Counted from the stretch's first letter, positions 8,959-17,720 are shown. The stretch: DNA of 39,702 nucleotides from Candidatus Nitrosotalea bavarica (GCF_900167955.1 NZ_FUYK01000011.1:35495-75196), one strand, 5' to 3'. The notes: generated by a model from the sequence alone, not told the origin. Translations and numbers: made by a program.

Positions 8959-9493
8959 ATTTAATTTAAAATCGCCATCTAGTTTTTTTTTCATCGTTTT
9001 ACTAGTAATCGGAGTCTTTTCATTCATACCTCCATCTTATGCGGACCGAGTCATTACAATACAAAAGGTTTCCAACGTAAACGAGTTATCACTGCTCAAT
9101 GCATTATCTAACGTATCAGAATACCCACAGATATTTCCTGACAATGTAAAATATGTCAAGATACTAGACAATAACACAAAACTTGTTGAAATGGATGCTG
9201 GCATAAATGGCATATTTTTTGACACCAAGGCAATATGCACAACCGATGCAAATGGGAATTATGTTGTCCAAATAGTTTCTGGCGACCTCAATGGAACCGT
9301 TATGACCACAAGCCTACAGCAGACATGGGGCTTTCAAGGTCAAAAAGACGGAGGAACAATTGCAAATATAGATTTGAATGTAAAAACAACCGGAATTCTA
9401 TCGTGGATGCTTAACTTTATCCCAGATAGTACAGTGTCAGATGCTCTCGGATATGGATTTGACAAGTTCATCGAATATGTCCAGACAACATAA
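8951..9493 (+). CDS. Exported SRPBCC/START-like protein
   Basis: 180 residues from ATG 8951, which overlaps the preceding stop. The N-terminus is a signal peptide (FFFIVLLVIGVFSFIPPSYA). The mature part reads like a polyketide-cyclase/SRPBCC ligand-binding fold: ALSNVSEYPQIFPDNVKYVKIL, then alternating strands and a C-terminal amphipathic helix. Such domains bind lipids or small hydrophobic ligands; an exported version is unusual. The longer start at 8891 lies inside the upstream gene and would spoil the signal peptide. Fold assignment is by pattern only. Confidence 0.65.
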   Translation: MHKFNLKSPSSFFFIVLLVIGVFSFIPPSYADRVITIQKVSNVNELSLLNALSNVSEYPQIFPDNVKYVKILDNNTKLVEMDAGINGIFFDTKAICTTDANGNYVVQIVSGDLNGTVMTTSLQQTWGFQGQKDGGTIANIDLNVKTTGILSWMLNFIPDSTVSDALGYGFDKFIEYVQTT

Positions 9494-9536
9494 TTTTCTT
9501 TTCATAATAAAGTAAAATTCAAAACTGTTTATATCA

Positions 9537-10034
9537 TTATTTTTTTAAAAATTTTGGTTTTAGTTTTACGTTATTTTTCAAAAGTTCAAGTGCGATTGTT
9601 TTATTGTTTAACGCCAAATCAAATTTTTTATCTATCTTTAATGCAGCGTTAAAACATTTTATTGCATCCTTTAGCAAACCTAGTTCTCCAAGCGATAGAC
9701 CCTTGTATGCTATTGCCATGGCATATTTTGGTTGAATCTTTAATGCTTTATCATAACAGTCTATTGCATCATGGTATTTTCCAAGTGTGTGCAAGGCAGA
9801 ACCCTTGTTTACTAGAGCATCCATGTTTTTCTTTTCAATTTCAAGTGCTTCATCATAACACTTGATTGCTTTAGCATGCTTGTCAAGAGTTTGGAGTGTA
9901 ACGCCCTTGTTTATTAGAGCAGTAATATTTTTCGGATCCTTGAATAAGATAAGATCAAAATATTCTAGTGCAAGAGTGTATTTCCCTTCTTCACATAGTT
10001 CGTATGCTTCATCAAGAAGGGAAGAATTTTTCAT
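9537..10034 (-). CDS. Tetratricopeptide repeat protein
   Basis: 165 residues with four TPR units of 34 residues from about residue 4 to 140 (ALEYFDLILFKDPKNITALINKG, AIKCYDEALEIEKKNMDALVNKG, AIDCYDKALKIQPKYAMAIAYKG, AIKCFNAALKIDKKFDLALNNK). No signal peptide, so a cytosolic protein-interaction scaffold is likely. The neighbours give no clue to a partner. Confidence 0.9.
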   Translation of the reverse strand: MKNSSLLDEAYELCEEGKYTLALEYFDLILFKDPKNITALINKGVTLQTLDKHAKAIKCYDEALEIEKKNMDALVNKGSALHTLGKYHDAIDCYDKALKIQPKYAMAIAYKGLSLGELGLLKDAIKCFNAALKIDKKFDLALNNKTIALELLKNNVKLKPKFLKK

Positions 10035-10098
10035 TGTTTTGAGTTAAAAATCTGTAGATATTATTCTTTTAGAAGACATCATATCGGAGCGTGCCATA

Positions 10099-10317
10099 TT
10101 GATTATCAGATCTGATAACCAGTATAGTGCATATATTTATCGAGATCGATGTTCATATAATTTGGAAAGCCCAAAGTGTGAAAACTGTGGAAAGGTATTA
10201 GAAAATTCCCAATACACGCATTGCTCTGACAAGTGCCTATTTGATTCAATCAAGAATAGTCAACCTTTTGCAGGAGAAGATACAAAAGACAATTCAGGTT
10301 CAACCAGCGATTACTGA
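10099..10317 (+). CDS. Small zinc-ribbon-like protein
   Basis: 72 residues with a CENCGK...HCSDKC arrangement (C-x2-C, then C-x3-C), suggesting a single zinc-binding knuckle of the kind seen in short DUF2116/ribbon proteins. The start is uncertain: TTG 10099 is the only in-frame candidate upstream, and an internal TTG follows the RDRC segment. The Ser/Asp-rich tail is probably disordered. Confidence 0.5.
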   Translation: MIIRSDNQYSAYIYRDRCSYNLESPKCENCGKVLENSQYTHCSDKCLFDSIKNSQPFAGEDTKDNSGSTSDY

Positions 10318-10430
10318 CTATGTAGATCCCGTGTCTGCAAATACATGAAATATGTTCAATTTCTCTACTAGAAAATTCAAGAAATTCTAATTCACAACAG
10401 TCTTTAACGGCATTTTCTTGCGAAATTCTA

Positions 10431-11054
10431 ATGCCTACCATAGTATTTGATTTTGATGGAACAATTGCAGATACGCTATCAGTAGTCATAAAAATTGCAA
10501 ACAAATTTGCCGACCATTACGGTTATAAAAAAATTCCCCTCAGTGACTTGCCGAAGCTTAGAGAAAAAAAGCCAAGTGCAGTATTAAAACACTTGGGGAT
10601 ATCAATATTCAAGCTTCCCATAGTGGTAAGGAAGATAAGATTTGAGATGAACAAGGAAATCGTTAATTTGAAAACTGCCGTAGACCTTAAAGATACACTT
10701 GTCCACCTCAAAGAAAATGGCTGTATCCTAGGAATCTTAACTACAAACTCTAGAGAAAATGTTACCGAGTTTTTAAAGAATAATGATTTACAATTGTTTG
10801 ATTTTATATATTCTGGTAGGGCAGTGTTTGGAAAAAGTAGGTTGCTAAAAAAATTGATGAAGGAAAAGAAAATACCTCATGCAGATCCAATTTACATTGG
10901 AGATGAGATAAGAGATGTCGAAGCTGCCAAGAAAGCAGGAATCAAAGTTATAGGAGTGACATGGGGGTATAACACTAAAACTGCTTTGTTAACATCCCAC
11001 CCGGATCATGTTGTAGAAAAACCTGAAGAGCTCAAAAGTATAATTTTAGGCTAG
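10431..11054 (+). CDS. HAD-superfamily hydrolase (phosphoglycolate-phosphatase-like)
   Basis: 207 residues with all HAD motifs: I, DFDGT at 7-11 (Asp7 nucleophile, Asp9 acid/base); II, ILTTNS; III, the Lys of GKSRLLKKL; IV, YIGDEIRDVEAAKKAG. A helical cap (about 15-85) follows motif I, as in subfamily IA. It should dephosphorylate a small phosphorylated metabolite; phosphoglycolate is the family's common substrate but is not proven here. Stands alone with its own promoter region. Confidence 0.88.
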   Translation: MPTIVFDFDGTIADTLSVVIKIANKFADHYGYKKIPLSDLPKLREKKPSAVLKHLGISIFKLPIVVRKIRFEMNKEIVNLKTAVDLKDTLVHLKENGCILGILTTNSRENVTEFLKNNDLQLFDFIYSGRAVFGKSRLLKKLMKEKKIPHADPIYIGDEIRDVEAAKKAGIKVIGVTWGYNTKTALLTSHPDHVVEKPEELKSIILG

Positions 11055-11115
11055 TAGAAACATCTTGAACAAAATAACTTTAGTCATTATAATCGTAGAT
11101 TATCAATAGGTATAT

Positions 11116-12084
11116 GTGTCCATACAGTTGATCAAGTGTTACTTGACTAGAAATTTAAGATCTATTGTTTTGTTAACTATATTTTTAACAGCTTCTGGTA
11201 CAGGAATTGCATACGCCCAAGATACATCCATCACTAACCAGTTTTACGGTCCTGAAACTGAAGCATTAAAGGCATTTGCAACAGAGATTGCAGATGCTGC
11301 ACCAAAGATAATTGCTGCAGCTGCATTATTGATAATCGGTCTGGTGGTAGGAAAAATTGTATTTAGAGTAATAGAAAAAACAGCAAGAAAGATCCTAACG
11401 AAGGCAAACATGAACACCCTTTCCGAATCTAGTATTGTCGAAGAGACTGTTGGAAAGATTGATTCCGCACGCCTGATTGCAGCAACAGTCAAGTGGTTTG
11501 TCTACTTGTTTTTCATCGTAGCAGCAGTAAACGAATTGCATCTCCAACAGCTTACAAGCGCACTCACATCTCTGTGGCTTTGGATTCCAAATTTGCTTGC
11601 ATTTGTAATGATCATAATCATTGGTTCTATAATAGCAAACTATGTCACAAAGTGGGTAAATCATGAGCTTGTTACACACAACTATGGCGGCAGCAGATAC
11701 ATTGGCACTGGTATCAAGATAGTTATTTACAGCATAATATTTGCAGTAGGTCTCACTCAAATAGGCATTGGCAAATCAGTCATACCAACACTTGTTGCAG
11801 CATTCTCATGGAGTATTGCAGTAGCAGTGGGCGCTGCAATCGCAATAGGTCTCGGGTTTACATTAAAAGAGATACTGCCAACTATGGCCGGAGCATCTCA
11901 AAATCGTTCCATATACAAAGTAGGCCAAGTAATTAAAATTGGAGATATAACAGGTACAATCACTTCTTCTGAAATGTTCCACGTAATAGTCACCAATGAA
12001 AGAAATGAGAGCGTTGTAATTCCAACCAAGGAACTAGTAAACAAATTAGTTACAATACTACACTCTGACTCAAAGAAAAACTAA
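11116..12084 (+). CDS. MscS-like mechanosensitive channel
   Basis: 322 residues: a signal or first helix (about 15-34, ending IAYAQ), helices at about 53-75, 120-140, 150-172, 200-222 and 225-250, then a beta domain (about 255-305; VGQVIKIGDITGTITSSEMFHVIV... VVIPTKELV) matching the MscS pore-proximal fold. The large C-terminal alpha/beta chamber of E. coli MscS is missing. It would release osmolytes during hypo-osmotic shock. The start is GTG 11116; the overlapping ATG at 11114 is out of frame. Confidence 0.85.
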   Translation: MSIQLIKCYLTRNLRSIVLLTIFLTASGTGIAYAQDTSITNQFYGPETEALKAFATEIADAAPKIIAAAALLIIGLVVGKIVFRVIEKTARKILTKANMNTLSESSIVEETVGKIDSARLIAATVKWFVYLFFIVAAVNELHLQQLTSALTSLWLWIPNLLAFVMIIIIGSIIANYVTKWVNHELVTHNYGGSRYIGTGIKIVIYSIIFAVGLTQIGIGKSVIPTLVAAFSWSIAVAVGAAIAIGLGFTLKEILPTMAGASQNRSIYKVGQVIKIGDITGTITSSEMFHVIVTNERNESVVIPTKELVNKLVTILHSDSKKN

Positions 12085-12139
12085 AATAAAATTCTCTCCA
12101 AGTTAATTTCAAATAGTGTATCATACAGCATGATAGACT

Positions 12140-12343
12140 ATGAGTTCAGATGTAACAGGAGAGGAAAAAAATGCACTGACACCGGAATCAGGTTTTGATC
12201 TATGTGGAATTGATTATTTTGAATCACTTGGAAGAAGGCTCTATTTCATAGAGCATTATGACAAATACCAAGATGCGCTCAATGCAAAAAAAGAACGAGA
12301 CCGTCCAGATGAATATCTAATATTATACAAAGGAGCCCAGTAA
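12140..12343 (+). CDS. Hypothetical small cytosolic protein
   Basis: 67 residues, acidic, with the tract FESLGRRLYFIEHYDKYQDALNAKKE followed by DEYLILYKGA. It reads like a compact conserved domain in which the last strand ends the protein. No family name recognised. Convergent with the SWIM protein gene. Confidence 0.6.
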   Translation: MSSDVTGEEKNALTPESGFDLCGIDYFESLGRRLYFIEHYDKYQDALNAKKERDRPDEYLILYKGAQ

Positions 12344-12379
12344 GACAACCTCATATCAATTATTTTTCCAAGTTAATTT

Positions 12380-12640
12380 CTATTTTTCATTCATAGTCTT
12401 TTCATCTGACATTTTTTTGAAGATCCTCATAGCTTCAAGATGTGAGCAGTTTGCCTTTAGTCCCTTGCCATGGTGAAATTTATAAAAATTTTTGAATCCC
12501 TCGCAGTCACAGCTGTCAGATGTTACCATGTATGACTTTGATGGGTCACTTGATGATTTTACCTGAAACAGATCGTCTTCAATCATAACAACACCATTTT
12601 TTGCCAGGGCTGTGGCCTTTTTTATGGTATTTGCACTCAT
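12380..12640 (-). CDS. SWIM-type zinc-finger protein
   Basis: 86 residues. The CDCEGF...KANCSHLEAM segment gives the SWIM pattern C-x-C-xn-C-x-H (about residues 44-67), preceded by a strand-rich part (DLFQVKSS...SYMVTSD). SWIM modules bind nucleic acid or protein and occur with SWI2/SNF2 helicases and Rad51-paralogue partners; here it is free-standing. Its role is unknown. Confidence 0.78.
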   Translation of the reverse strand: MSANTIKKATALAKNGVVMIEDDLFQVKSSSDPSKSYMVTSDSCDCEGFKNFYKFHHGKGLKANCSHLEAMRIFKKMSDEKTMNEK

Positions 12641-12689
12641 GACTTTCAGTATATGTTCAATTAAATAATCTTTAACTTTTCAAACAAGT

Positions 12690-12944
12690 TTATTTTTTTT
12701 CATCTATAGAACCACCCTGACCTCTAATTGCGGCAAAGGTTGCAGTACGTGTAATATCTGGTACATCCCTTACACCAGTTATTGCGGCATGTAGATCTTC
12801 TTCCTTTTTTGCAGATACCTTGACAAATACATCATATCTGCCCATGATACCGTTTACTTCGACAACATTTGACAATTTCTTAATTTTAGATATTGCGTCA
12901 TTTTCCTGACCCGGCATACATGTTGCAAAGATATATGCAATCAT
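12690..12944 (-). CDS. Lrp/AsnC-type RAM-domain protein without DNA-binding domain
   Basis: 84 residues forming only the RAM ligand-binding domain: AYIFATCMPGQENDAISKIKKLSNVVEVNGIMGRYDVFVKVSA, then helix and final strand. No helix-turn-helix precedes it. Stand-alone RAM proteins are common in thaumarchaea and may modulate full-length Lrp proteins or bind amino acids. The related 76-residue protein at 34509 is a second copy. Confidence 0.85.
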   Translation of the reverse strand: MIAYIFATCMPGQENDAISKIKKLSNVVEVNGIMGRYDVFVKVSAKKEEDLHAAITGVRDVPDITRTATFAAIRGQGGSIDEKK

Positions 12945-13022
12945 GAGATATATAGGAAATGATCAAATAAAAGCTTAGAGTTAAAATTTAACTTTATTAT
13001 GATTAAATGTCAACTATACATC

Positions 13023-13229
13023 ATGCCTACAAAACCAGAGGATGTAGAATCCGAGTTAATCAAGCAAATGTTTGATGAGATCATGAAAATGATTCGTGAA
13101 AAACACATCAAGTTAGAATCCATTGTTCAGAGAATGGTAGAGCAGGGCAGCATATCCCAGAAATCATTTGATAGAGTATATGCACTTCTCACAGAATATG
13201 GTAAAAAGAAGCAATGGATCAAAGTTTAG
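13023..13229 (+). CDS. Hypothetical helical protein
   Basis: 68 residues from ATG 13023 (MPTKPEDVESEL). An earlier ATG at 12999 adds eight residues, but the TATA-like TTAAAATTTAA at about 12980-12990 better suits the later start. It is strongly charged and helical, with FDEIMKMIREKHIKLESIVQRMVEQGSI resembling a small helical bundle. Function unknown. Confidence 0.6.
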   Translation: MPTKPEDVESELIKQMFDEIMKMIREKHIKLESIVQRMVEQGSISQKSFDRVYALLTEYGKKKQWIKV

Positions 13230-13343
13230 ATCTAGTCAGAAAATGGAGGATGTGATAAAAATTCCTCAAAAAGACAAGATTAGTTTTTACAACATCAGTA
13301 CAGTCAAAATATCAAGACATTTTCCCAACAATTTAGAATATAA

Positions 13344-13727
13344 TCAAAGTGGGCTGTTTAGATTTTTGATTTTAGTAATTATTTCATCATGATTTGAATC
13401 AGGGGCGGTTGAAAGTATCAAAAGACCATCATTAAGAAACAATGTAATTAGTTTTATTTTTTCTTTGGATGTTATCATCCAGTTTGTCCTACCTAGTTTT
13501 TCGTTGAACATTTCATCCCATGAGGCCTTGACAGATGCCTGATAATGCACCATGTTACTTAGCTCTTCGTCAAGCAATGGTGATGCATTGGCCTTTCTGA
13601 CAAACGTAATCAATTTTCTATCTTTTATCCGGCCAACAAAACGAATGTCAGTGTCAAGGCTTAGGATCTGAGCATATGGATTTGCTTGTTTTATACGCTG
13701 GGCCATTTGTTGGATAGTAATCTCCAA
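13344..13727 (-). CDS. Hypothetical protein, DUF6659-like
   Basis: 127 residues with a profilin-like pattern: ILSLDTDIRFVGRIKDRKLITFVRK, PLLDEELSNMVHYQ, then LGRTNWMITSKEKIKLITLFLNDGLLILST. From memory this resembles thaumarchaeal DUF6659 proteins, often present in several copies and possibly sensory; that assignment needs a profile search. The frame starts at TTG 13727; ATG 13706 is an alternative. Divergent from the gene at 13766. Confidence 0.6.
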   Translation of the reverse strand: MEITIQQMAQRIKQANPYAQILSLDTDIRFVGRIKDRKLITFVRKANASPLLDEELSNMVHYQASVKASWDEMFNEKLGRTNWMITSKEKIKLITLFLNDGLLILSTAPDSNHDEIITKIKNLNSPL

Positions 13728-13765
13728 AGGAAATTTAACTCTATTGTAACATCAAAAAAGAGACC

Positions 13766-14587
13766 ATGATCGATAAAATTGATAAGACCATACTAGATGA
13801 GATCATAATAAAATATCACATCGATAAGAAGACTGCTTCTGTGATGAGAGAATCTCTAAATAGAATAAACGCAATAAACGAATCTAAAAATTTCAGATAT
13901 GAACCTCTCGTAGAATTTGAAAAGAGACTGGTAAAGCTAAACAGCCTAAAAGAAAAAGCAACTGAATCATTTAGACCATTTGCCAACAAATATCACACAT
14001 CACTTTGTGCATCTATGGGAGTTCCCATGATGGAGTCAATCTCCATGTCCAAAAAGTCAGGAAATTATGAGGCATTTCAAGAGTTATTTGGGTTAACAAA
14101 TGCCAAAGCCAAAAGATTTGGCCTTGCAGCACTATATTCTGCACTGGAGGGCCAAAAAAACGACATTCCAAACACGGGAGCCATTTACAATATAGTATTT
14201 GATAGAGACTCACCCTGGACATATAGAAATGAGGTAGAACATATGGAAGAATATGCAAGATACCATTTCAACAGCTATGTCATAAATGAAGTAGAAAACT
14301 CAGCATCAAATCCATTTGAACCAGTAATATCACTATACGAATATGGTTCTGTAGATTTCATATTCATGCAAACAGAATATGATAATGTAAAAACTGAGAA
14401 ATTGTGTACGTTTCATACTGTTAACATTCCAAACAAGGGAAATGTTCTTGCCGTTCACATGACAGGAGATGAAAAATTAATGCATTATAGAAAATGGGGA
14501 GATCCGTATTTTATAATTCATCCAATTGAAGGCAAGACAAAATTAAGAGTTGTAGGAATTGCAGATCAGAGATTCATGGTAGACTAG
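13766..14587 (+). CDS. Hypothetical 273-residue protein
   Basis: No signal peptide or membrane helix. The N-terminal 75 residues are helical and charged (MRESLNRINAINESKNFRYEPLVEFEKRL); the rest is mixed alpha/beta with conserved-looking acidic and aromatic residues (WTYRNEVEHMEEYARYHF, HYRKWGDPYFIIHP). Not a family I recognise. Coding quality is good, and it ends three bases before the convergent gene at 14591. Confidence 0.65.
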   Translation: MIDKIDKTILDEIIIKYHIDKKTASVMRESLNRINAINESKNFRYEPLVEFEKRLVKLNSLKEKATESFRPFANKYHTSLCASMGVPMMESISMSKKSGNYEAFQELFGLTNAKAKRFGLAALYSALEGQKNDIPNTGAIYNIVFDRDSPWTYRNEVEHMEEYARYHFNSYVINEVENSASNPFEPVISLYEYGSVDFIFMQTEYDNVKTEKLCTFHTVNIPNKGNVLAVHMTGDEKLMHYRKWGDPYFIIHPIEGKTKLRVVGIADQRFMVD

Positions 14588-14590
14588 ATT

Positions 14591-14797
14591 TTAGCTCATC
14601 TTCTCAGCATTTTTTTTCCAGATTCTAATACCATCAACGAAGACTTGTTCTGGTTCCTCAAATACAGTATGCCACTTGCCGTCATGTGGAAAGAGTTTAT
14701 CCATTTCCTTTATTTTGGCATTTGTCGGAAATGCATTGGTTAACGCTCCCCACTTCATATTAGGAACTTTGGGCATAATTTCGTTGATATCTCGCAT
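14591..14797 (-). CDS. Hypothetical small protein
   Basis: 68 residues from ATG 14797 (MRDINEIMPKVP). An upstream in-frame ATG at 14839 would add a short hydrophobic stretch. The sequence NEIMPKVPNMKWGALTNAFPTNAKIKEMDKLFP, then FVDGIRIWKK, is compact and has no known motif. Function unknown. Confidence 0.5.
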   Translation of the reverse strand: MRDINEIMPKVPNMKWGALTNAFPTNAKIKEMDKLFPHDGKWHTVFEEPEQVFVDGIRIWKKNAEKMS

Positions 14798-14947
14798 GTT
14801 ACAACATAATACAAAATCATGGGATAAAATACTATGCATTTACCTTATGAAAAATATAAAACACTTTGAAAAACCATACGTGTGATTCTAGAGTGACTGA
14901 TTCGTATAATCCCTAATCAATTAATTCATGGGTACAGTATAACTTGC

Positions 14948-15130
14948 ATGACAACAATAGTTGGAATCAAAACAAAAGACGGAGTACGGGGTTCAGACAA
15001 AAGAGCAAGCAAGGGCTTTTTCATCGGATCTAAAATGGTACAAAAAATTGCAAGGATAGATGAGACACTAGCTGTTGCAATTGCTGGTCAAGTCTCAGAT
15101 GCAGAACACATAATCAAGATGGCAAAATAG
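14948..15130 (+). pseudogene. psmB: Truncated proteasome beta-subunit copy
   Basis: The 60-residue frame matches the N-terminus of archaeal 20S proteasome beta subunits: TTIVGIKTKDGV, SDKRASKGFFIGSKMVQKI and LAVAIAGQVSDAEHIIKMAK. Thr after Met corresponds to the catalytic nucleophile, and DKRAS and the SK-x-V Lys are the other active-site elements. A beta subunit is about 200 residues; this one stops at TAG (15128-15130). The usual DGVVLASDK stretch reads DGVRGSDK, one residue short with the buried strand broken. No recognisable continuation in other frames follows. I infer a decayed duplicate; a functional psmB must lie elsewhere. Confidence 0.7.
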
Positions 15131-15202
15131 TCTAAAGTCGATCCCGCTCTAGATTCAGGAATAATAATCTACCAGCAACTAAAATACAACATGTGCAAAT
15201 GA

Positions 15203-15964
15203 ATGATAGAGTTGAACCTACCAAAAAATATCACTACAGGTATGATTTCAAAATCTCCACAAACCTCCGATGACATAGTACTAAAAATTGAACATGTCAC
15301 CAAGATATTCGATTCAGCTTCTGGCAGAGTTGTTGCACTAGAAGACATAAATTTTACAGTAAAACGTGGCCAGTTTGTATCCATCATGGGTCCTTCCGGA
15401 TGCGGAAAATCTACACTTCTCAACATCATAGGTGCACTTGATAGGCCAACATCAGGCAATGTATCCATAAATGGACATGAGATATTTTCGCTGGGAGACT
15501 CTGAAATTGCGACCATGCGAAATCGTCTCATAGGATATATCTTTCAATCATATAATCTGGTCAACAGGAGCACAGTTGAGATCAATGTAAAACTTCCTGC
15601 AATCATAGCTGGAATGTCTACTTCAGAGGCAAATCGCAGAGCAAAGAAAGTTTTAGAAGAGCTTGGGATAGCAGACAAGGCAAAACAAAAACCAGCCAAC
15701 CTAAGTGGAGGTCAGCAGCAAAGAGTTGCAATTGCAAGATGTTTGATTAACAATCCAGCAATAATTTTAGCAGACGAGCCAACAGGAAATTTGGATACAA
15801 AGACAGGTCAAGACATATTTGATATGCTAAAGCTGTTATCGCATAAGTTTGGACGCACTATCATAATGGTCACACATAATCCTGAACTTGCAGCAGCTAC
15901 TGACAGATCAGTTCTAATCAAAGACGGTAAAATTGAAAAGGATATCCTAAATAAAAATAATTAA
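15203..15964 (+). CDS. ABC transporter ATPase, MacB/LolD type
   Basis: 253 residues. Walker A GPSGCGKST at 63-71, Q-loop FQ at 114-115, signature LSGGQ at 167-171, Walker B IILADE at 187-192, and H-loop His225 are all present, so it should hydrolyse ATP. The sequence is of the MacB/LolD/lipoprotein-release class, which energises efflux or extraction of envelope molecules. No matching permease lies next to it here, which is odd. ATG 15242 (MISKSPQ) is an alternative start that removes a non-homologous 13-residue N-terminus. Confidence 0.92.
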   Translation: MIELNLPKNITTGMISKSPQTSDDIVLKIEHVTKIFDSASGRVVALEDINFTVKRGQFVSIMGPSGCGKSTLLNIIGALDRPTSGNVSINGHEIFSLGDSEIATMRNRLIGYIFQSYNLVNRSTVEINVKLPAIIAGMSTSEANRRAKKVLEELGIADKAKQKPANLSGGQQQRVAIARCLINNPAIILADEPTGNLDTKTGQDIFDMLKLLSHKFGRTIIMVTHNPELAAATDRSVLIKDGKIEKDILNKNN

Positions 15965-16102
15965 TACATGATTGTAAAGTGATAAACAATTTTTCGACCA
16001 AGTCAATATTGTTGTAATTTTTGAATTAATCTTATTTGTATATATTATCAAGCATAATAATTTAGATCTATCTTAAAATACGATTCAGTGATAAGTATAC
16101 CT

Positions 16103-16456
16103 ATGCAAGGTTCAAGTGCATTAGACAAATATGATTTAAAAAAAGCTCACAAAGCTTTGAAAATGCTACTCATCGATAGAAGTAACGAATTTCGAGTATT
16201 TGCCCATGGTATTGAATACCCAACGAATACGGAAAACTGGGAAGTCATAGTCTTGAATTTTTGCCTTGATTTTGTAGAGTGTTTCAAAGAAATGGCAGGA
16301 GAAAATCAGCTTGATCACAATCAGATTCACAAGTGTATGACACATATTAGACAGATTACAAGAGGCAAAACAAACATGACCGAAGTCACACACCTTGAGA
16401 ATACTGCATATCTAATCGCAGAAGACTTCAAATCAATTTACAAAAGAATGGAGTAG
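16103..16456 (+). CDS. Hypothetical helical protein
   Basis: 117 residues from ATG 16103; a GTG at 16088 is in frame, but the TATA-like CTTAAAATA at about 16073-16081 fits the ATG. All-helical and soluble, with ALDKYDLKKAHKALKMLLIDRSNEF and ICKCMTH-like HKCMTHIRQITRG tracts. It may be a small thaumarchaea-specific family; no function can be given. Confidence 0.6.
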   Translation: MQGSSALDKYDLKKAHKALKMLLIDRSNEFRVFAHGIEYPTNTENWEVIVLNFCLDFVECFKEMAGENQLDHNQIHKCMTHIRQITRGKTNMTEVTHLENTAYLIAEDFKSIYKRME

Positions 16457-16537
16457 TACAGTCTATCACCGACATGGATTTGAAACAGAAATTATCTGCA
16501 AGATTGATATCAATTATTGCATTTTAGATACTAATTT

Positions 16538-17269
16538 TTAATTATACGAACTAAAAGAATTAAATCTGTTTTTGTCATCAGGTCTTTCTTGTCTTTCTTT
16601 TAGTAGTTTTGTAATCTGTTCAAGTATTTTGTGAGCATGGATTATAGACTCTGACTTGAGATTGGCACCTGAAGCGTCACTTTCCACAACCGCATATCGC
16701 GAGACAAGTTTTAGATTGACATGATATTTGTCACTACTTGCCCACTGGAGCACATATCCCCCATCTCCTTGAACAATCCCTATCCAGCGTAGAGTGCCAA
16801 ACCATTTTCCAAGTAATTTGTTTATTACATCTTCTACTTTGATATCAGTTGGGATGTATAGTTGGAGTATCTGTTCAAATTGTTCGTACTGATTGGATAT
16901 TCTCTTTGATAAATTTTCAAGATCAATTCTAGACTTTTTGACAAGTATGGAATCCAAATTCTTTGCGAGTCTATAACCATAATCTGTTTTTTTTACCAAG
17001 CCTGCACTTTCCAGTCTATATAATGAGCGTGTTAGGCTTTGTTGGTGAATTCCCAACTTTCGTACAAGACCGTTAAACGTATACTGGTTATCACTAATAT
17101 CACTGTCCTGGTTGAATACCGACAAGACTTTTTTGTCGTTTGTCTGAAAATCATCAAGCGATACATCAGTTGAATTATCAATTATAATCTGAACCATTTT
17201 ATCATCCACCTTGACCTCTTTTTCGTTTACTGGCTTGTCCACTTTTTCTTGCGAGTCTTTGTTTTGCAT
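16538..17269 (-). CDS. Winged-helix transcriptional regulator
   Basis: 243 residues from ATG 17269 (GTG 17278 also in frame). After a charged, likely disordered 45-residue N-terminus comes a winged helix (about 55-110; YTFNGLVRKLGIHQQSLTRSLYRLESAGLVKKTDYGYRLAK). The C-terminal half is a separate domain (about 145-215; GTLRWIGIVQGDGGYVLQWAS), perhaps ligand-sensing. A TATA-like TTTAAATAA at about 17293-17302 is placed for a leaderless transcript. Target genes are unknown; the zinc-ribbon gene upstream is on the same strand. Confidence 0.75.
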   Translation of the reverse strand: MQNKDSQEKVDKPVNEKEVKVDDKMVQIIIDNSTDVSLDDFQTNDKKVLSVFNQDSDISDNQYTFNGLVRKLGIHQQSLTRSLYRLESAGLVKKTDYGYRLAKNLDSILVKKSRIDLENLSKRISNQYEQFEQILQLYIPTDIKVEDVINKLLGKWFGTLRWIGIVQGDGGYVLQWASSDKYHVNLKLVSRYAVVESDASGANLKSESIIHAHKILEQITKLLKERQERPDDKNRFNSFSSYN

Positions 17270-17289
17270 TACTATCACAATTGTGCGTA

Positions 17290-17598
17290 TTACTTATTTA
17301 AAACTAGTTTAGCTGTTAACACTTGATCTGATTCCAATATTATAGAATTTCTAAATTTTATCAAATTACTTGCATTTTCTAGCATAGAATAATGTGGTAG
17401 ATTAAATCTATTTTTTCTTGACTTGGTATTTCTTGAATTTAACCTTAGTTTATTATTACAACACGGACAATGTATTCCAGACGATAGCGAGTCTACAAAT
17501 ATTCCACATACAGAACAAGGTCTCTGTCCCACTGCAAATCTATATCCTCCCAATGGTTTTTTTACTGCAAACCTATAGCAAATTCCTTTGCACTTCAA
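17290..17598 (-). CDS. Zinc-ribbon protein of a thaumarchaeal family
   Basis: 102 residues. Cys3 and Cys7, then CSVC (28-31) and CPCC (44-47) give a treble-clef or ribbon-like zinc site, followed by a basic stretch (KLRLNSRNTKSRKNRF). The MKCKGIC...KP..GRYA-type opening is, from memory, a recurrent thaumarchaeal small protein. The frame starts at TTG 17598. Nucleic-acid binding is plausible from the basic tail but unproven. Confidence 0.7.
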   Translation of the reverse strand: MKCKGICYRFAVKKPLGGYRFAVGQRPCSVCGIFVDSLSSGIHCPCCNNKLRLNSRNTKSRKNRFNLPHYSMLENASNLIKFRNSIILESDQVLTAKLVLNK

Positions 17599-17720
17599 GC
17601 CTTACTGTTCAATACCACATTTCAAATAAAATAGACTAGGATCAGTAAAACCCAGTCACAGGTATTTTTATACTCGTCCAAAAATAAATACTTGCTACAA
17701 TCAGTAAGTAAAGAGAGCAA

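Noticed and set aside
12755-12763. TGGTACA inside the RAM protein gene, and similar matches near 15052 and 31016
   Set aside because: They are inside coding sequence without the TATA spacing or the second arm, consistent with chance.
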